DNA from: Phocaeicola_A sp036804505
GTDB taxonomy: Bacteria; Bacteroidota; Bacteroidia; Bacteroidales; Bacteroidaceae
Direction: 5' to 3'
NCBI GenBank assembly: GCA_036804505.1
Contig: DAIRSI010000021.1
Span: 10,808-74,807 of the forward strand
Length of the DNA stretch: 64,000 bases
Part shown: piece after piece, positions 25,628-34,343 of the stretch
Layout of the letters: every line of letters begins with the position of its first letter
How positions within the stretch are numbered: position 1 is the first letter of the stretch
Notes under the pieces: generated by a model
What the model saw: the letters and a program-made list of their open reading frames with translations, nothing else
What the model was told of the DNA's origin: nothing
Databases searched by the model: none
Made by a program: the position numbers and the translations under genes

Positions 25628-27472
25628 TTAGTCCTCCATGATTTTAGTGAAAGCTTTAACCAGTTCTTCTACTACAAACGGTTGGCCTTTGACTTCATTG
25701 AATTGATATGGGGTGAAACCGTCAATCTTCATTCTCAGATAGCCTGCAAACTGTCCCATGTTCTGTTCTGCAACAACAACTTTCTTGTATTTCTTTAAAA
25801 CTTCTGCCGTGTTTTTTGGCAGCGGATTGATAAATTCGAAGTGGGCCAAAGCGACTTTCTTTCCGGCTTTGTTCATTTCTTCCATTGCAGAATACAGATG
25901 TCCGTAGGTGCCTCCGAAACCTACGATTAGAAGATTAGCGTCGGCATCTCCTTGAACTTCGACATCGGGAACTTCGATGTTTGCAATCTTTTCTGCACGG
26001 AGTTTTGTCATCAGATCATGATTCTCCGGATCGGTGGAGATTGCGCCTGTTTCGTTGCTCTTTTCCAGTCCGCCTATGATGTGGGTAAAGCCTTCCATTC
26101 CCGGAATGGCCCAATAACGGGAACCGTCTTCCGTACGTTTGTATGGAGTCCAGTCGGCAGCCATTTCAGGTTTCACATATCTAGGCTTGATTTCAGGGTA
26201 ATTTTTTAAATCAGGGAGCTTCCATGCAGAAGAACCGTTTGCAATAAATGCGTCGGTAAGCAAAAGGACCGGAGTCATGTGTTCCAAGGCTATTTTGCAA
26301 GCCATGTATGCTGCATCGAAACAATTTCCAGGAGACGTTGCTGCAATGACAGGTATCGGGCTTTCACCGCTACGTCCTACCAGTGCCTGCATTAAATCGG
26401 TCTGTTCGGATTTTGTTGGCAGACCGGTAGAAGGACCGCCTCTTTGAACATCCACGATGACCAAAGGCAATTCCATGATGACGGCCAGGTTGGTTGCTTC
26501 TGATTTCAGACACACACCCGGACCGGATGTTGATGTTACAGCCAAAGCACCTGCAAAAGATGCTCCGATAGATGATGCGCAACCTGAGATTTCATCTTCA
26601 CATTGCATAGTAATTACACCCAATGACTTGTGCTTGGCCAATTCGTGAAGAATATCTGTGGCCGGCGTGATAGGATAGGAACCTAGGAATAATTTCAGTC
26701 CTGATTTCTCTGCTGCTGCAATAAGCCCATAAGAAGTGGCCTTGTTACCGCTGATATCCATATATAAACCCTTGGGCTTTTCACCCTTGGTTTCTATCTT
26801 GTATGTGTGATCAACAGAGGCATGGATGTTGTGACCGTAGTCATATCCTGCATGTATAACTTTGATATTGGATTCTGCAATGGCAGGTTTCTTGGCAAAT
26901 TTCTCGCGAAGCATGGTCTCTGCAATGGTTATGTCGCGGTTGAAAAGCCAGCAAACCAAACCGAGAGCGAACATATTGCGGCTCTTCAGAATAGTCTTGT
27001 TATCCATGCCGGTATCTGCCAGACAATCTTTAACCATTTGGGAAATAGGTGCTGCAATGACATCGTTCTTAATGCCCATTTCTTCGATGGGATTGTCAGT
27101 CTTGAATTCTGCCTTGTCCAAATCTGTTTTTTCGAAACAGTCCGTATCCATGATGATGCAAGCCGTTTTCTTGCAGAACTTGTATTGCGTCTTTAATGCT
27201 GCCGCATTCATCGCTACCAATACATCACATTTGTCACCTGGAGTATAAACTTTTTCTGCTCCTATATGAATTTGAAAACCTGATACTCCGGTGAGTGAGC
27301 CTTGCGGAGCACGAATATCTGCCGGATAATCCGGAAAGGTACTAATGTCATTTCCTACAGTTGCGGAAATGTTGGAAAACATGTTGCCGGCCAACTGCAT
27401 ACCGTCACCGGAATCACCGGAGAAACGAACGACCACTTGGTCTAGTTCTTTTACTTCCAATTTTTCTGCCAT
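25628..27472 (-). CDS. korA: 2-oxoglutarate:ferredoxin oxidoreductase, fused gamma-alpha subunit
   Basis: The catalytic partner of the beta subunit. The N-terminal gamma-type domain (about residues 10-195, starting VVVRFSGDSGDGMQLAGNMFS) is fused to the alpha (pyrimidine-binding) domain (about 225-610). The latter carries GSYPITPATDILHELAKHKS, the segment EISGCASSIGASFAGALAVT and VDVQRGGPSTGLPTKSEQTD, all diagnostic of this family. Length 614 is normal for the fused form. Such enzymes supply reduced ferredoxin in the reductive or branched TCA pathways of anaerobes. It is the first gene of a two-gene operon; the upstream 327 bp are AT-rich and non-coding. Confidence 0.93.
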   Translation of the reverse strand: MAEKLEVKELDQVVVRFSGDSGDGMQLAGNMFSNISATVGNDISTFPDYPADIRAPQGSLTGVSGFQIHIGAEKVYTPGDKCDVLVAMNAAALKTQYKFCKKTACIIMDTDCFEKTDLDKAEFKTDNPIEEMGIKNDVIAAPISQMVKDCLADTGMDNKTILKSRNMFALGLVCWLFNRDITIAETMLREKFAKKPAIAESNIKVIHAGYDYGHNIHASVDHTYKIETKGEKPKGLYMDISGNKATSYGLIAAAEKSGLKLFLGSYPITPATDILHELAKHKSLGVITMQCEDEISGCASSIGASFAGALAVTSTSGPGVCLKSEATNLAVIMELPLVIVDVQRGGPSTGLPTKSEQTDLMQALVGRSGESPIPVIAATSPGNCFDAAYMACKIALEHMTPVLLLTDAFIANGSSAWKLPDLKNYPEIKPRYVKPEMAADWTPYKRTEDGSRYWAIPGMEGFTHIIGGLEKSNETGAISTDPENHDLMTKLRAEKIANIEVPDVEVQGDADANLLIVGFGGTYGHLYSAMEEMNKAGKKVALAHFEFINPLPKNTAEVLKKYKKVVVAEQNMGQFAGYLRMKIDGFTPYQFNEVKGQPFVVEELVKAFTKIMED

Positions 27473-27613
27473 TTTATTATATATATTTATATTATATTTA
27501 AGATAGGTGCAAAGGTCGCTAAGTTAAACGAGAAATCAAAACTTTTTATTGTTATTCTTTCAATTTTAAGATTAGGACTAATGTTTATACTTTATTCATT
27601 CAGAATGTTTCTT

Positions 27614-27636
27614 ATATAGTTGATATTCAACTATAT
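27614..27636. repeat. Perfect inverted repeat, possible operator
   Basis: ATATAGTTGA and TCAACTATAT are separated by TAT: a 23-bp perfect dyad in the korA/tRNA-Arg divergent region, with no T-run. It looks more like a DNA-binding site than a terminator. Which gene it serves is unknown. Confidence 0.45.
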
Positions 27637-27775
27637 TGTAAGTAAAAATAAGAAATTTCTTTCTTTTGAATTTGAAATAGTTGAGTAATGTTATTCCTTT
27701 AATCTATGTTATGGTCATTTTCGGGAAAGTTTGTATGTATTTCAAGACAATAAAAGGAAAAACAAAAAAAAATTG

Positions 27776-27783
27776 TATATTTG
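27776..27783 (+). promoter_or_regulatory. -7 element of the tRNA-Arg gene
   Basis: TATATTTG, 16 bp before the tRNA 5' end, matches the Bacteroides -7 consensus. No clear TTTG is present at the -33 position, where the sequence is A-rich. Confidence 0.55.
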
Positions 27784-27799
27784 CAGGCGAATTAAGAAT

Positions 27800-27871
27800 G
27801 CCCCTGTAGTTCAACGGATAGAATAGTGGTTTCCTAAACCATAGATCCGAGTTCGATTCTCGGCAAGGGTA
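27800..27871 (+). tRNA. tRNA-Arg (anticodon CCU)
   Basis: A 72-nt cloverleaf can be folded. The anticodon stem GTGGT/ACCAT encloses loop TTCCTAA (anticodon CCU, reading AGG). The T arm is CCGAG-TTCGATT-CTCGG. The D arm is GTTC/GAAT, with a G-U pair. The acceptor stem GCCCCTG/CAAGGGT has a G1-U72 wobble and a C5-A68 mismatch. The discriminator is A and CCA is not encoded. A strong terminator follows immediately. The acceptor mismatch is unusual and is discussed as a finding. Confidence 0.92.
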
Positions 27872-27872
27872 C

Positions 27873-27909
27873 AAAAAAAAGCTGTGTCATCGACACAGCT
27901 TTTTTTTTA
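27873..27909. terminator. Bidirectional intrinsic terminator between tRNA-Arg and secDF
   Basis: GCTGTGTC (27881-27888) pairs perfectly with GACACAGC (27892-27899) around a 3-nt loop, with eight As before and nine Ts after. It can end both the tRNA transcript and the convergent secDF transcript. Confidence 0.93.
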
Positions 27910-27922
27910 TATCGTCATGCTT

Positions 27923-30900
27923 TTATACTTTAACAATTGCTTTTTTCGTGGAAACGGGAGTTTCTTCTTCCCTGATTGCTTTCTTTCCCATAGTTAGGTA
28001 TGCAATAGGTGCTGCTATGAAGATGGAGGTCAAGGTTCCTATGACTACACCAAGAATCATGGCAAAGGCGAAACTTCTGATGCTTTCACCACCCAACAGG
28101 AAGATACACAGCAATACAATCAATGTGGTTGCTGATGTATTGATGGTACGGGTCAGCGTCTGGTTCAATGAATCATTGAACAATTTGAAATGGTCTCGTT
28201 TCGGGAACAAACCCAAATTCTCACGGATACGGTCGAATACAACCACCTTGTCGTTGATTGAATAACCGATAGCCGTCAGGATGGCTCCAATGAATGTCTG
28301 GTCAATTTCCAAAGAGAATGGAACCCAGCCGTAGCAGATGGAATACGCTCCGATAATCAATACCGTATCTACAGCCAGTGCAACAGTTGAACCGACACTG
28401 AATGCGACATTGCGGAATCGAATCAGAATGTAGACGAAGATGGCTGCCAAAGCCAGGATGACGGAGATGATTGCTCCTCGTGTAATATCTTCTGCGATAC
28501 TTGGTCCTACCTTTTGTGAACTGATGATTGAACCTCCTGCACGATTTTCACGGTCGATGAAACGTTGGTAAGTGACATCTTTGTGTAACAGTTTGGCATC
28601 GTACAATGATTGATACAAGAACTTCTCGATTTCTTCATCCACACTGGTCGTAGTTTCTTTGATACGATAATTGGTTGAAACACGTATAGTCTTATGATCT
28701 GTTCCTAACGCAATGGCACTTACATAGTCATCACCGACTTTCTTTTTCAGCAGGTCACGAACGGTTTCCGGTTCAACCCTTTGTTCGAACTGAACAACGA
28801 AGTTACGTCCTCCTGTGAAGTCGATACTTTGACTTAAGCCTCTGACTGCCAGTGAAATCAATCCAATCAGTATGGCTATGCCAAATATTGTGAATGATTT
28901 CTTGTACATACCCATGAATTTATAATAGGTATTGGCAAGGAAGTTTCTTGAAATATTGGTAACGAAAGTCAGGTTCAACCATTTGTCTTTGTTCATGAAG
29001 TGTTCGAAAACCAGACGAGTGATATAGACTGCTGTGAAGAAGTTACAGATAATACCAATAATCAAGGTTGTAGCAAATCCTCTGATAGGACCTGTACCGA
29101 AATAGAACAGGATGATACCTGTGATGATGGATGTCAGGTTGGAGTCAAAGATTGCAGAGAAGGCGTTGGAATAACCTGCTGCCAATGCAGACTTAATGGC
29201 TTTTCCTGCTCTCAACTCTTCCTTCGTACGCTCATAAATCAACACGTTGGCATCGACCGCCATACCGAGGGAGAGCACCATACCCGCAATACCGGACATG
29301 GTCAATGCCGCCTGGAAGGACGTTAGAATACCTAAGGTGAAGAAGAGGTTGAGTATCAAAGCTCCGTTGGCAATCATACCCGGAATGAATCCGTAGAGCA
29401 AGCACATGTAAAGCATCAGCAATACGAATGCTACAATGAATGACATGATTCCCTGATTGATGGATTCCTGACCTAAAGACGGGCCGACTGTATCTTCCTG
29501 TACAATACGGGCAGGAGCAGGCATCTTACCTGATTTCAATACGTTTGCCAAGTCTTTTGTATCTTCAGGAGTGAAGTTACCGGTAATTTGTGAGTTACCG
29601 CCTGTGATTTCACTGTTTACATTTGGAGCGCTGTATACATAACCATCCAATACAATGGCAATGGCTTTGCCAATATTTTGTTTGGTCAGCTGGGCCCAAC
29701 GGCGAGCACCGTCAGTATTCATGGACATGGATACGCTTGGCTTGCCAAACTGGTCGAATTCGTCTTTGGCATCTGTGATTACATCACCTTCCAAAGGTGC
29801 GCGTCCGTTGCGTTCCGTTACCTTGATGGCATATAATTCGAAAGTCTCAGCTTTCTTGTCGAAATCGGCTGCTTTAACACCCCATTTCAAGCTTAAATCC
29901 TTAGGTAAGGTGTTTTTAGCAGTAGCAGATGCCAATATTTTATTTACTTCGGCTGTATCTCTGAAATTTGCATAACCTACAATACATCCGTATCCGTTTG
30001 TTACCTGAAGAACGGAAAGCAAAGGATGCTCTTTCTTCATTTGGGCAACAGCAGCTTTTTGCTCTGTACTTACTTTCTTGTTACCACCCTTCAAAATAGC
30101 CTTCAAGCTGTCGGCACTGTTTTTCTCAGTCTTGGCTTGGGCAACAGCTTTTGTGCTGTCTTTAGGAGCAGCTGCAGTAGCAGTTGTGTCGGCTACGGTT
30201 TCTCCATCACGCAATTTGTTGTCAAGAGAACTCAAGAAAGGTACGATGTCTTTTCCATCATAAGTCTCCCAGAATTCCAAGTTAGCTGAACCTTGCAGCA
30301 ATTTGCTGACACGGTTTGGTTCCTTGATACCCGGCAACTCAATCATGATACGTCCCATCTTGCCTTCCAAAGCCTGAATATTAGGCTGGGCAACACCGAA
30401 ACGGTCGATACGTGTACGGAGTACATTGTATGAGTTGTCAACGGCTGCTTTGACTTCATCGCGGAGAACTTTCTCTACTTCTGCATCGGAACTGCGGGTT
30501 GTTACTTTGTCTTTTAACTGCTGGGTGGCAAAGATTTCGGATAATCTTCCGTTTGGAGCCAGCTTTTTGTATTCATTTGCAAACAATGTGATGAAATCAG
30601 TCTGACTGGTTACAGATTTTTGAGCTGCAATGTCAACCGCTTTATTGAAAATCGGGTCTGACTTGTGATCAGCCAAAGCTTTAACTACATCGGGAACAGA
30701 AACTTCCAGGATGACGTTCATACCACCCTTTAAGTCCAAGCCCAAACCAATTTCCATCTCACGACACTGTTTGAATGTATAGCTGCCTAACCACACCTTC
30801 TCATTCATGATGGAGTCAATGTATGCCTGTTCTTTCTCAGGTCCCAGAGCTGCCGCTTTTTTCATCTGATAGCGGGTCACAAATGAGAACGATAGATAGA

Positions 30901-30958
30901 AGATGCACACTAAGGTCAGCAATACTGCCAATACTTTTACAAATCCTTTGTTTTGCAT
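27923..30958 (-). CDS. secDF: Protein translocase subunit SecDF (fused)
   Basis: SecDF uses the proton gradient to complete protein export through SecYEG. This is a single 1011-residue fusion of SecD and SecF, as usual in Bacteroidota. TM1 (about residues 8-28) is followed by the large SecD periplasmic region, with IRVSTNYRIK-type segments only in the SecF half. The SecD membrane block contains GMAVDANVLIYERTKEELRAG (about 560-580). The SecF half begins near IDFTGGRNFVVQFEQ and includes GYSINDKVVVFDRIREN (about 895-910). An Ala/Lys-rich low-complexity insert lies at about residues 250-300 in the SecD periplasmic domain. It is transcribed alone, with a -7 box 54 bp upstream. Confidence 0.96.
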   Translation of the reverse strand: MQNKGFVKVLAVLLTLVCIFYLSFSFVTRYQMKKAAALGPEKEQAYIDSIMNEKVWLGSYTFKQCREMEIGLGLDLKGGMNVILEVSVPDVVKALADHKSDPIFNKAVDIAAQKSVTSQTDFITLFANEYKKLAPNGRLSEIFATQQLKDKVTTRSSDAEVEKVLRDEVKAAVDNSYNVLRTRIDRFGVAQPNIQALEGKMGRIMIELPGIKEPNRVSKLLQGSANLEFWETYDGKDIVPFLSSLDNKLRDGETVADTTATAAAPKDSTKAVAQAKTEKNSADSLKAILKGGNKKVSTEQKAAVAQMKKEHPLLSVLQVTNGYGCIVGYANFRDTAEVNKILASATAKNTLPKDLSLKWGVKAADFDKKAETFELYAIKVTERNGRAPLEGDVITDAKDEFDQFGKPSVSMSMNTDGARRWAQLTKQNIGKAIAIVLDGYVYSAPNVNSEITGGNSQITGNFTPEDTKDLANVLKSGKMPAPARIVQEDTVGPSLGQESINQGIMSFIVAFVLLMLYMCLLYGFIPGMIANGALILNLFFTLGILTSFQAALTMSGIAGMVLSLGMAVDANVLIYERTKEELRAGKAIKSALAAGYSNAFSAIFDSNLTSIITGIILFYFGTGPIRGFATTLIIGIICNFFTAVYITRLVFEHFMNKDKWLNLTFVTNISRNFLANTYYKFMGMYKKSFTIFGIAILIGLISLAVRGLSQSIDFTGGRNFVVQFEQRVEPETVRDLLKKKVGDDYVSAIALGTDHKTIRVSTNYRIKETTTSVDEEIEKFLYQSLYDAKLLHKDVTYQRFIDRENRAGGSIISSQKVGPSIAEDITRGAIISVILALAAIFVYILIRFRNVAFSVGSTVALAVDTVLIIGAYSICYGWVPFSLEIDQTFIGAILTAIGYSINDKVVVFDRIRENLGLFPKRDHFKLFNDSLNQTLTRTINTSATTLIVLLCIFLLGGESIRSFAFAMILGVVIGTLTSIFIAAPIAYLTMGKKAIREEETPVSTKKAIVKV

Positions 30959-31011
30959 TTTTCTTTAGTTATTTATTATTGTTATTTGTTTCCAATCATG
31001 TTACAAGGGTG

Positions 31012-31019
31012 CAAATATA
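31012..31019 (-). promoter_or_regulatory. Putative -7 element of secDF
   Basis: Minus-strand TATATTTG, followed by GCACCC, lies 54 bp before the secDF ATG. A CTTG is found 23 bp further upstream (31043-31046), a weak -33 candidate at slightly long spacing. Confidence 0.45.
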
Positions 31020-31107
31020 GCTTTTTTTTCACATTCTAACAGCAAGAAAGGCAATAATTTAAGATTTTATGTTTTAAAAACGTTGGTTTTCGTAAAATAA
31101 GAGGTTT

Positions 31108-32202
31108 TTATTTTTCTTTTTCTTGAATAAAGCACCAGATAGGGTAGTGATCTGAATTCTTAATTCTGTCATCTACCGTGCAAAGGTATGACTTGAGATT
31201 CTTGCTAATGAGAATGTTATCAATACGGAAATAGAACCCGCTTTGATGGTACGATATGCCCATCCCGTTGCCGGACTGGGTAAAAGCGTCAGTGAGTCCT
31301 TTTTCCAGAAGATGATGTGTATATGAGAGGGAACTGTCATTGAAATCTCCACAGACAATCAAAGTGGATGATTTATTGTTCTTGATTATGTCAGCGACCT
31401 TCTTTGCTTGTACGGCCCTGATTTTTACAGCTTCGGCCAATTTCCCCACGAGATATCTTGAATGACTTTTTATTTCTTTTTTTTCACTTTCCAAAAGGAG
31501 GTCACGATACATTTTTTTATCTTTAATTGTCAGTTTATTGGATTCCAAATGATTATTGATAATCATGAGAGTGTCGTCATCTTTTTTTATTTTATAGATG
31601 ATGCTCCCGTTTGCTTTGCTGGGATATTCTACCGGTATGGCTTCCAGTATGGGGTAGCGTGAGTAGCAACCCAGTCCGTTAAGTCCGTTTGCTAGTGAAA
31701 GATGATGCCGATAGGGATATTTGGATAGAGCTTTGTCAATGTCTTTTTTTTGGAGGCGGGATCCTAAAATATATTCTTGCAGACAGATAATGTCAGCATT
31801 ACAGTCTTGTAAATAAACTAGAATTTCATTGGGGGAATCTTTTTTGTTTGGTTTGTCGGCTTCGAATGCCATTACATTGTAGGACAAAAATTTAAAGCAA
31901 TCTTCAGAAGGGTTGGGACGGAAAATGTTGATGGGCATGTATTCCCTGCATTGATGGTAGCATACCAACAGTGCCAGAAAAGGAAGCAAGGCATATTTCC
32001 ATTTGTATAGGAGCCAGAAGAAAAGGAACAGAATATTGGTAAAGAAGAATATGGGGAAAGCAAGTCCTGCATTTGTCAGATAAGGATGATGTAATGGATC
32101 CAAATAGGGGCCATAGGCACAAATTAAAAGCAATAGAGCCAGGGCTGCATTTATTGACAGCAGTATTCCGGAAAACACATTGCTTATAATTCTTAATTTC
32201 AT
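31108..32202 (-). CDS. Membrane-anchored endonuclease/exonuclease/phosphatase-family protein
   Basis: EEP-fold proteins are Mg2+-dependent phosphodiesterases acting on nucleic acids, phosphoinositides or sphingomyelin. Three N-terminal hydrophobic segments (about residues 8-30, 42-62 and 66-85) precede the catalytic domain (about 105-364). Catalytic signatures are all present: LSYNVMAFE (Asn), IICLQEY (metal-binding Glu), ICGDFNDS (DxN) and NSDHYPIW (Asp-His pair). The substrate cannot be told from sequence. It is 3 bp downstream of the second rhomboid gene, so the three genes 33754-31108 form one operon. The envelope location fits an outward-facing phosphodiesterase. Confidence 0.88.
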   Translation of the reverse strand: MKLRIISNVFSGILLSINAALALLLLICAYGPYLDPLHHPYLTNAGLAFPIFFFTNILFLFFWLLYKWKYALLPFLALLVCYHQCREYMPINIFRPNPSEDCFKFLSYNVMAFEADKPNKKDSPNEILVYLQDCNADIICLQEYILGSRLQKKDIDKALSKYPYRHHLSLANGLNGLGCYSRYPILEAIPVEYPSKANGSIIYKIKKDDDTLMIINNHLESNKLTIKDKKMYRDLLLESEKKEIKSHSRYLVGKLAEAVKIRAVQAKKVADIIKNNKSSTLIVCGDFNDSSLSYTHHLLEKGLTDAFTQSGNGMGISYHQSGFYFRIDNILISKNLKSYLCTVDDRIKNSDHYPIWCFIQEKEK

Positions 32203-32205
32203 GAC

Positions 32206-33093
32206 TTATCTTTTACTGGCATCAAACAATTTCTTTTTTTCTTCTGACGAAAGGCTCCCGTATCCCGATTGCTTTATTTTTTCCAATATACGGTTGATGT
32301 CCGCTTCATTTTCTTTCTTTCGGGTATTGAAGTCATAATCTTGTTGCTTACCTCCATAGTGGACCTTCATTTTTGGTTTTCTTTGGGCAAGCTTTGACAG
32401 GGAAAGGGGTAAGTCCAAAATCTGGTTTATCCATTTTGTGACATCATGTCCTCTCTTGATTCCAAGTGCAAACCAAATGCCGGCAAGCACTCCGCCCAAA
32501 TGTGCCAAATGACCGCCGGAATTATTTGTCAGCATGAAAAGCAAGTCGAAAATCACCATAAATACTGCAACGTATTTCAGACGGATAGAACCGATAAACA
32601 AAAATTGAACGGAATAATCAGGTTCCTTTACGGCTGTTGCTGTCAGTATGGCAAGAACGGAGGCTGATGCCCCCAATAATACGGATTGATGTACGACAGG
32701 GATGAAGTATGGAAATAAGTTGAGGGAAAGAATATAAAACAAGCCTCCACACAGTCCTCCCAAGATATATAATCCGCGAAGATGCTTGGCTGAGAAAAAC
32801 TGCAGAAACAATTCCCCAAACCAATAAAGGCATAGCATGTTAAAAAGAATATGCCATATATCAGTGTGCAGAAACATATAAGTGACAATTGACCATGGTT
32901 GTACAATCAGACGACTGATGTCAGCTGGCAGTACGAAATACTGAATGAAATTTCCACCTTCCATTCTGAAAAGGGTCAGTATTAAATTCAACAGGAACAG
33001 AACGATGAATATTCCTGAATTGATATAGATGAGTTGAATCAGTGTAGAACTCCTTTTATAGGAGTCTTTCATGTTAGAAAATGTCAGGCTCAT
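32206..33093 (-). CDS. Rhomboid-family intramembrane serine protease (with C-terminal tail)
   Basis: Rhomboids cleave membrane proteins within TM segments using a Ser-His dyad. Six TM segments are visible, with the catalytic serine in LLGASASVLAIL (about residue 142) and the histidine in GGHLAHLGGVLAG (about residue 196). The last 75 residues form a charged cytosolic tail (LSKLAQRKPKMKVHYGGKQQ, and a helix with EEKKKLFDASKR). The start at 33093 overlaps the upstream rhomboid gene by 20 bp and is preceded by AAAAAAGGAAAAC, which supports it; an ATG at 33072 is the alternative. Length 295. Confidence 0.9.
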   Translation of the reverse strand: MSLTFSNMKDSYKRSSTLIQLIYINSGIFIVLFLLNLILTLFRMEGGNFIQYFVLPADISRLIVQPWSIVTYMFLHTDIWHILFNMLCLYWFGELFLQFFSAKHLRGLYILGGLCGGLFYILSLNLFPYFIPVVHQSVLLGASASVLAILTATAVKEPDYSVQFLFIGSIRLKYVAVFMVIFDLLFMLTNNSGGHLAHLGGVLAGIWFALGIKRGHDVTKWINQILDLPLSLSKLAQRKPKMKVHYGGKQQDYDFNTRKKENEADINRILEKIKQSGYGSLSSEEKKKLFDASKR

Positions 33094-33754
33094 GATGTTT
33101 TCCTTTTTTACGCCAGTAGATAATTAAGATTAGGCCGAACAACATTCCACCTAAATGAGCAAAGTGTGCAACTCCATCACCTCCTTCAAAACCTAGAATC
33201 AATTCCAAAACGGCATATCCTATTACAAAGAATTTTGCTTTGATGGGTACTGGAAGAGGAAAAATAAAAAGTTTTTCGTTAGGAAATAGCATACCAAAAG
33301 CCAATAGGATACCGTAGATGGCACCCGAAGCTCCAACCGTTGTCATCATATTCAGATATTGCTGCATGGGGATGATTCCCATACCCGTATTGACTCCTGA
33401 ATAGTTTGAGAGCGAAAAGTAATAATTGGCATATTGTACGATTTCTTGAGTAAGACCGGCACCCAGACCACAGACGATATAGAAAAACAAATAGCGTTGA
33501 CCACCCCACACTTGTTCAAGGATCCTTCCAAACATCCAAACCGCAAACATATTGAAAAAAATATGTTCGAAATTGGCATGCATAAACATATATGTAAAGA
33601 ACTGGTAAAGTTTAAAATCGGAGGCTAGGAAAAAATGCAGTCCTAAAAGATTTTCCAAATCGATGCCATAGCGTGTAGCTACAAAAGCAGCAAGAAAAAA
33701 TATGGCGTTGATAATGATTAAGTTTTTAGTTACTGGTGGAGTATTGAAATTCAT
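33074..33754 (-). CDS. Rhomboid-family intramembrane serine protease
   Basis: This compact 226-residue rhomboid has six TM segments. The catalytic Ser lies in TVGASGAIYGILLAFG (GASG, about residue 141) and the His in VAHFAHLGGMLFG (about residue 200). The TM1-2 loop holds the MHANFEHIFFNMFAVWMFG signature typical of bacterial rhomboids. It is the first gene of an operon with a second rhomboid and an EEP-fold protein, and it diverges from the HU gene across 220 bp. Two different rhomboids side by side suggest gene duplication; their substrates are unknown. Confidence 0.92.
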   Translation of the reverse strand: MNFNTPPVTKNLIIINAIFFLAAFVATRYGIDLENLLGLHFFLASDFKLYQFFTYMFMHANFEHIFFNMFAVWMFGRILEQVWGGQRYLFFYIVCGLGAGLTQEIVQYANYYFSLSNYSGVNTGMGIIPMQQYLNMMTTVGASGAIYGILLAFGMLFPNEKLFIFPLPVPIKAKFFVIGYAVLELILGFEGGDGVAHFAHLGGMLFGLILIIYWRKKGKHHEPDIF

Positions 33755-33873
33755 ATTAATTCTTTTTGATTTATATAATGCTGCAAAAATACAAATAAAA
33801 TCCGTTTTTTCGCGTAGTGTAAGTGCAATACTGATTTTTTTTGCACTTTTTGCACAATTTTTTTTTAAAACTG

Positions 33874-33904
33874 TTTGATTAATAAATAATTCCCCCTATA
33901 TTTG
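33874..33904 (+). promoter_or_regulatory. Promoter of the HU gene (TTTG-N19-TATATTTG)
   Basis: TTTG at 33874-33877 and TATATTTG at 33897-33904 are separated by 19 bp, an exact match to the Bacteroides primary-sigma promoter consensus. It gives a 5' leader of about 65 nt before the ATG at 33975. Confidence 0.85.
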
Positions 33905-33974
33905 TGACAAATTATGCAATTAGAAGGTTTGAATTATTATTTATTTATAAACATATTAATTAATCTTTCGTATT

Positions 33975-34247
33975 ATGAATAAGACAGAACTTATCAACGC
34001 TATTGCAGCCGGAGCAGAATTGAGTAAGGCTGATTCGAAAAAGGCACTTGATGCTTTTATCGCTACTGTTTCAAACGCATTAAAAGATGGCGATAAGGTA
34101 GCTTTAGTTGGTTTTGGTACTTTCTCAGTTGCTGAGAGAGGAACTAGAACAGGTATTAACCCTGCAACAAAGCAGCCTATTACTATTCCTGCTAAGAAAG
34201 TTGCTAAATTTAAAGCAGGTGCTGAATTAGCTGAAGCTATTAAGTAA
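33975..34247 (+). CDS. HU-family DNA-binding protein
   Basis: HU is a small dimeric nucleoid protein that bends DNA. The 90-residue product fits the family throughout: MNKTELINAIA at the start, the helical body LSKADSKKALDAF, the core GFGTFSVAERGTRTGINP (the beta-arm base) and the arm/C-terminus TIPAKKVAKFKAGAELAEAI. It has its own strong promoter and an intrinsic terminator, so it forms a single-gene unit. Confidence 0.96.
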   Translation: MNKTELINAIAAGAELSKADSKKALDAFIATVSNALKDGDKVALVGFGTFSVAERGTRTGINPATKQPITIPAKKVAKFKAGAELAEAIK

Positions 34248-34269
34248 GGCTTTTATAGTAGAAAAAGAT

Positions 34270-34307
34270 AAAAAGGAGATGCATTTTTCGAATGCATCTC
34301 CTTTTTT
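34270..34307 (+). terminator. Intrinsic terminator after the HU gene
   Basis: AAAAGGAGATGCATT pairs with AATGCATCTCCTTTT around a short TTTCG loop, followed by more Ts. It ends 36 bp before argS. Confidence 0.93.
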
Positions 34308-34312
34308 ATGAT

Positions 34313-34320
34313 TATCTTTG
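34313..34320 (+). promoter_or_regulatory. -7 element of argS
   Basis: TATCTTTG followed by CGCCC lies 23 bp before the argS ATG and just after the HU terminator. No TTTG is found at the -33 position. Confidence 0.55.
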
Positions 34321-34343
34321 CGCCCAAATAACTTATTAAAAAT

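Larger units (their letters stand above)
27473..27799. other. AT-rich intergenic region between korA and tRNA-Arg
   Basis: A 327-bp divergent spacer with no credible ORF. It must contain the korA promoter (minus strand) and the tRNA promoter (plus strand). A perfect 10-bp inverted repeat with a 3-nt spacer sits at 27614-27636. The -7 box TATATTTG at 27776-27783 serves the tRNA. Confidence 0.7.

Noticed and set aside
27473..27799. Small ferredoxin-like delta subunit gene expected with korAB
   Set aside because: No frame on either strand contains the CxxCxxC cluster pattern; the region is AT-rich and non-coding.
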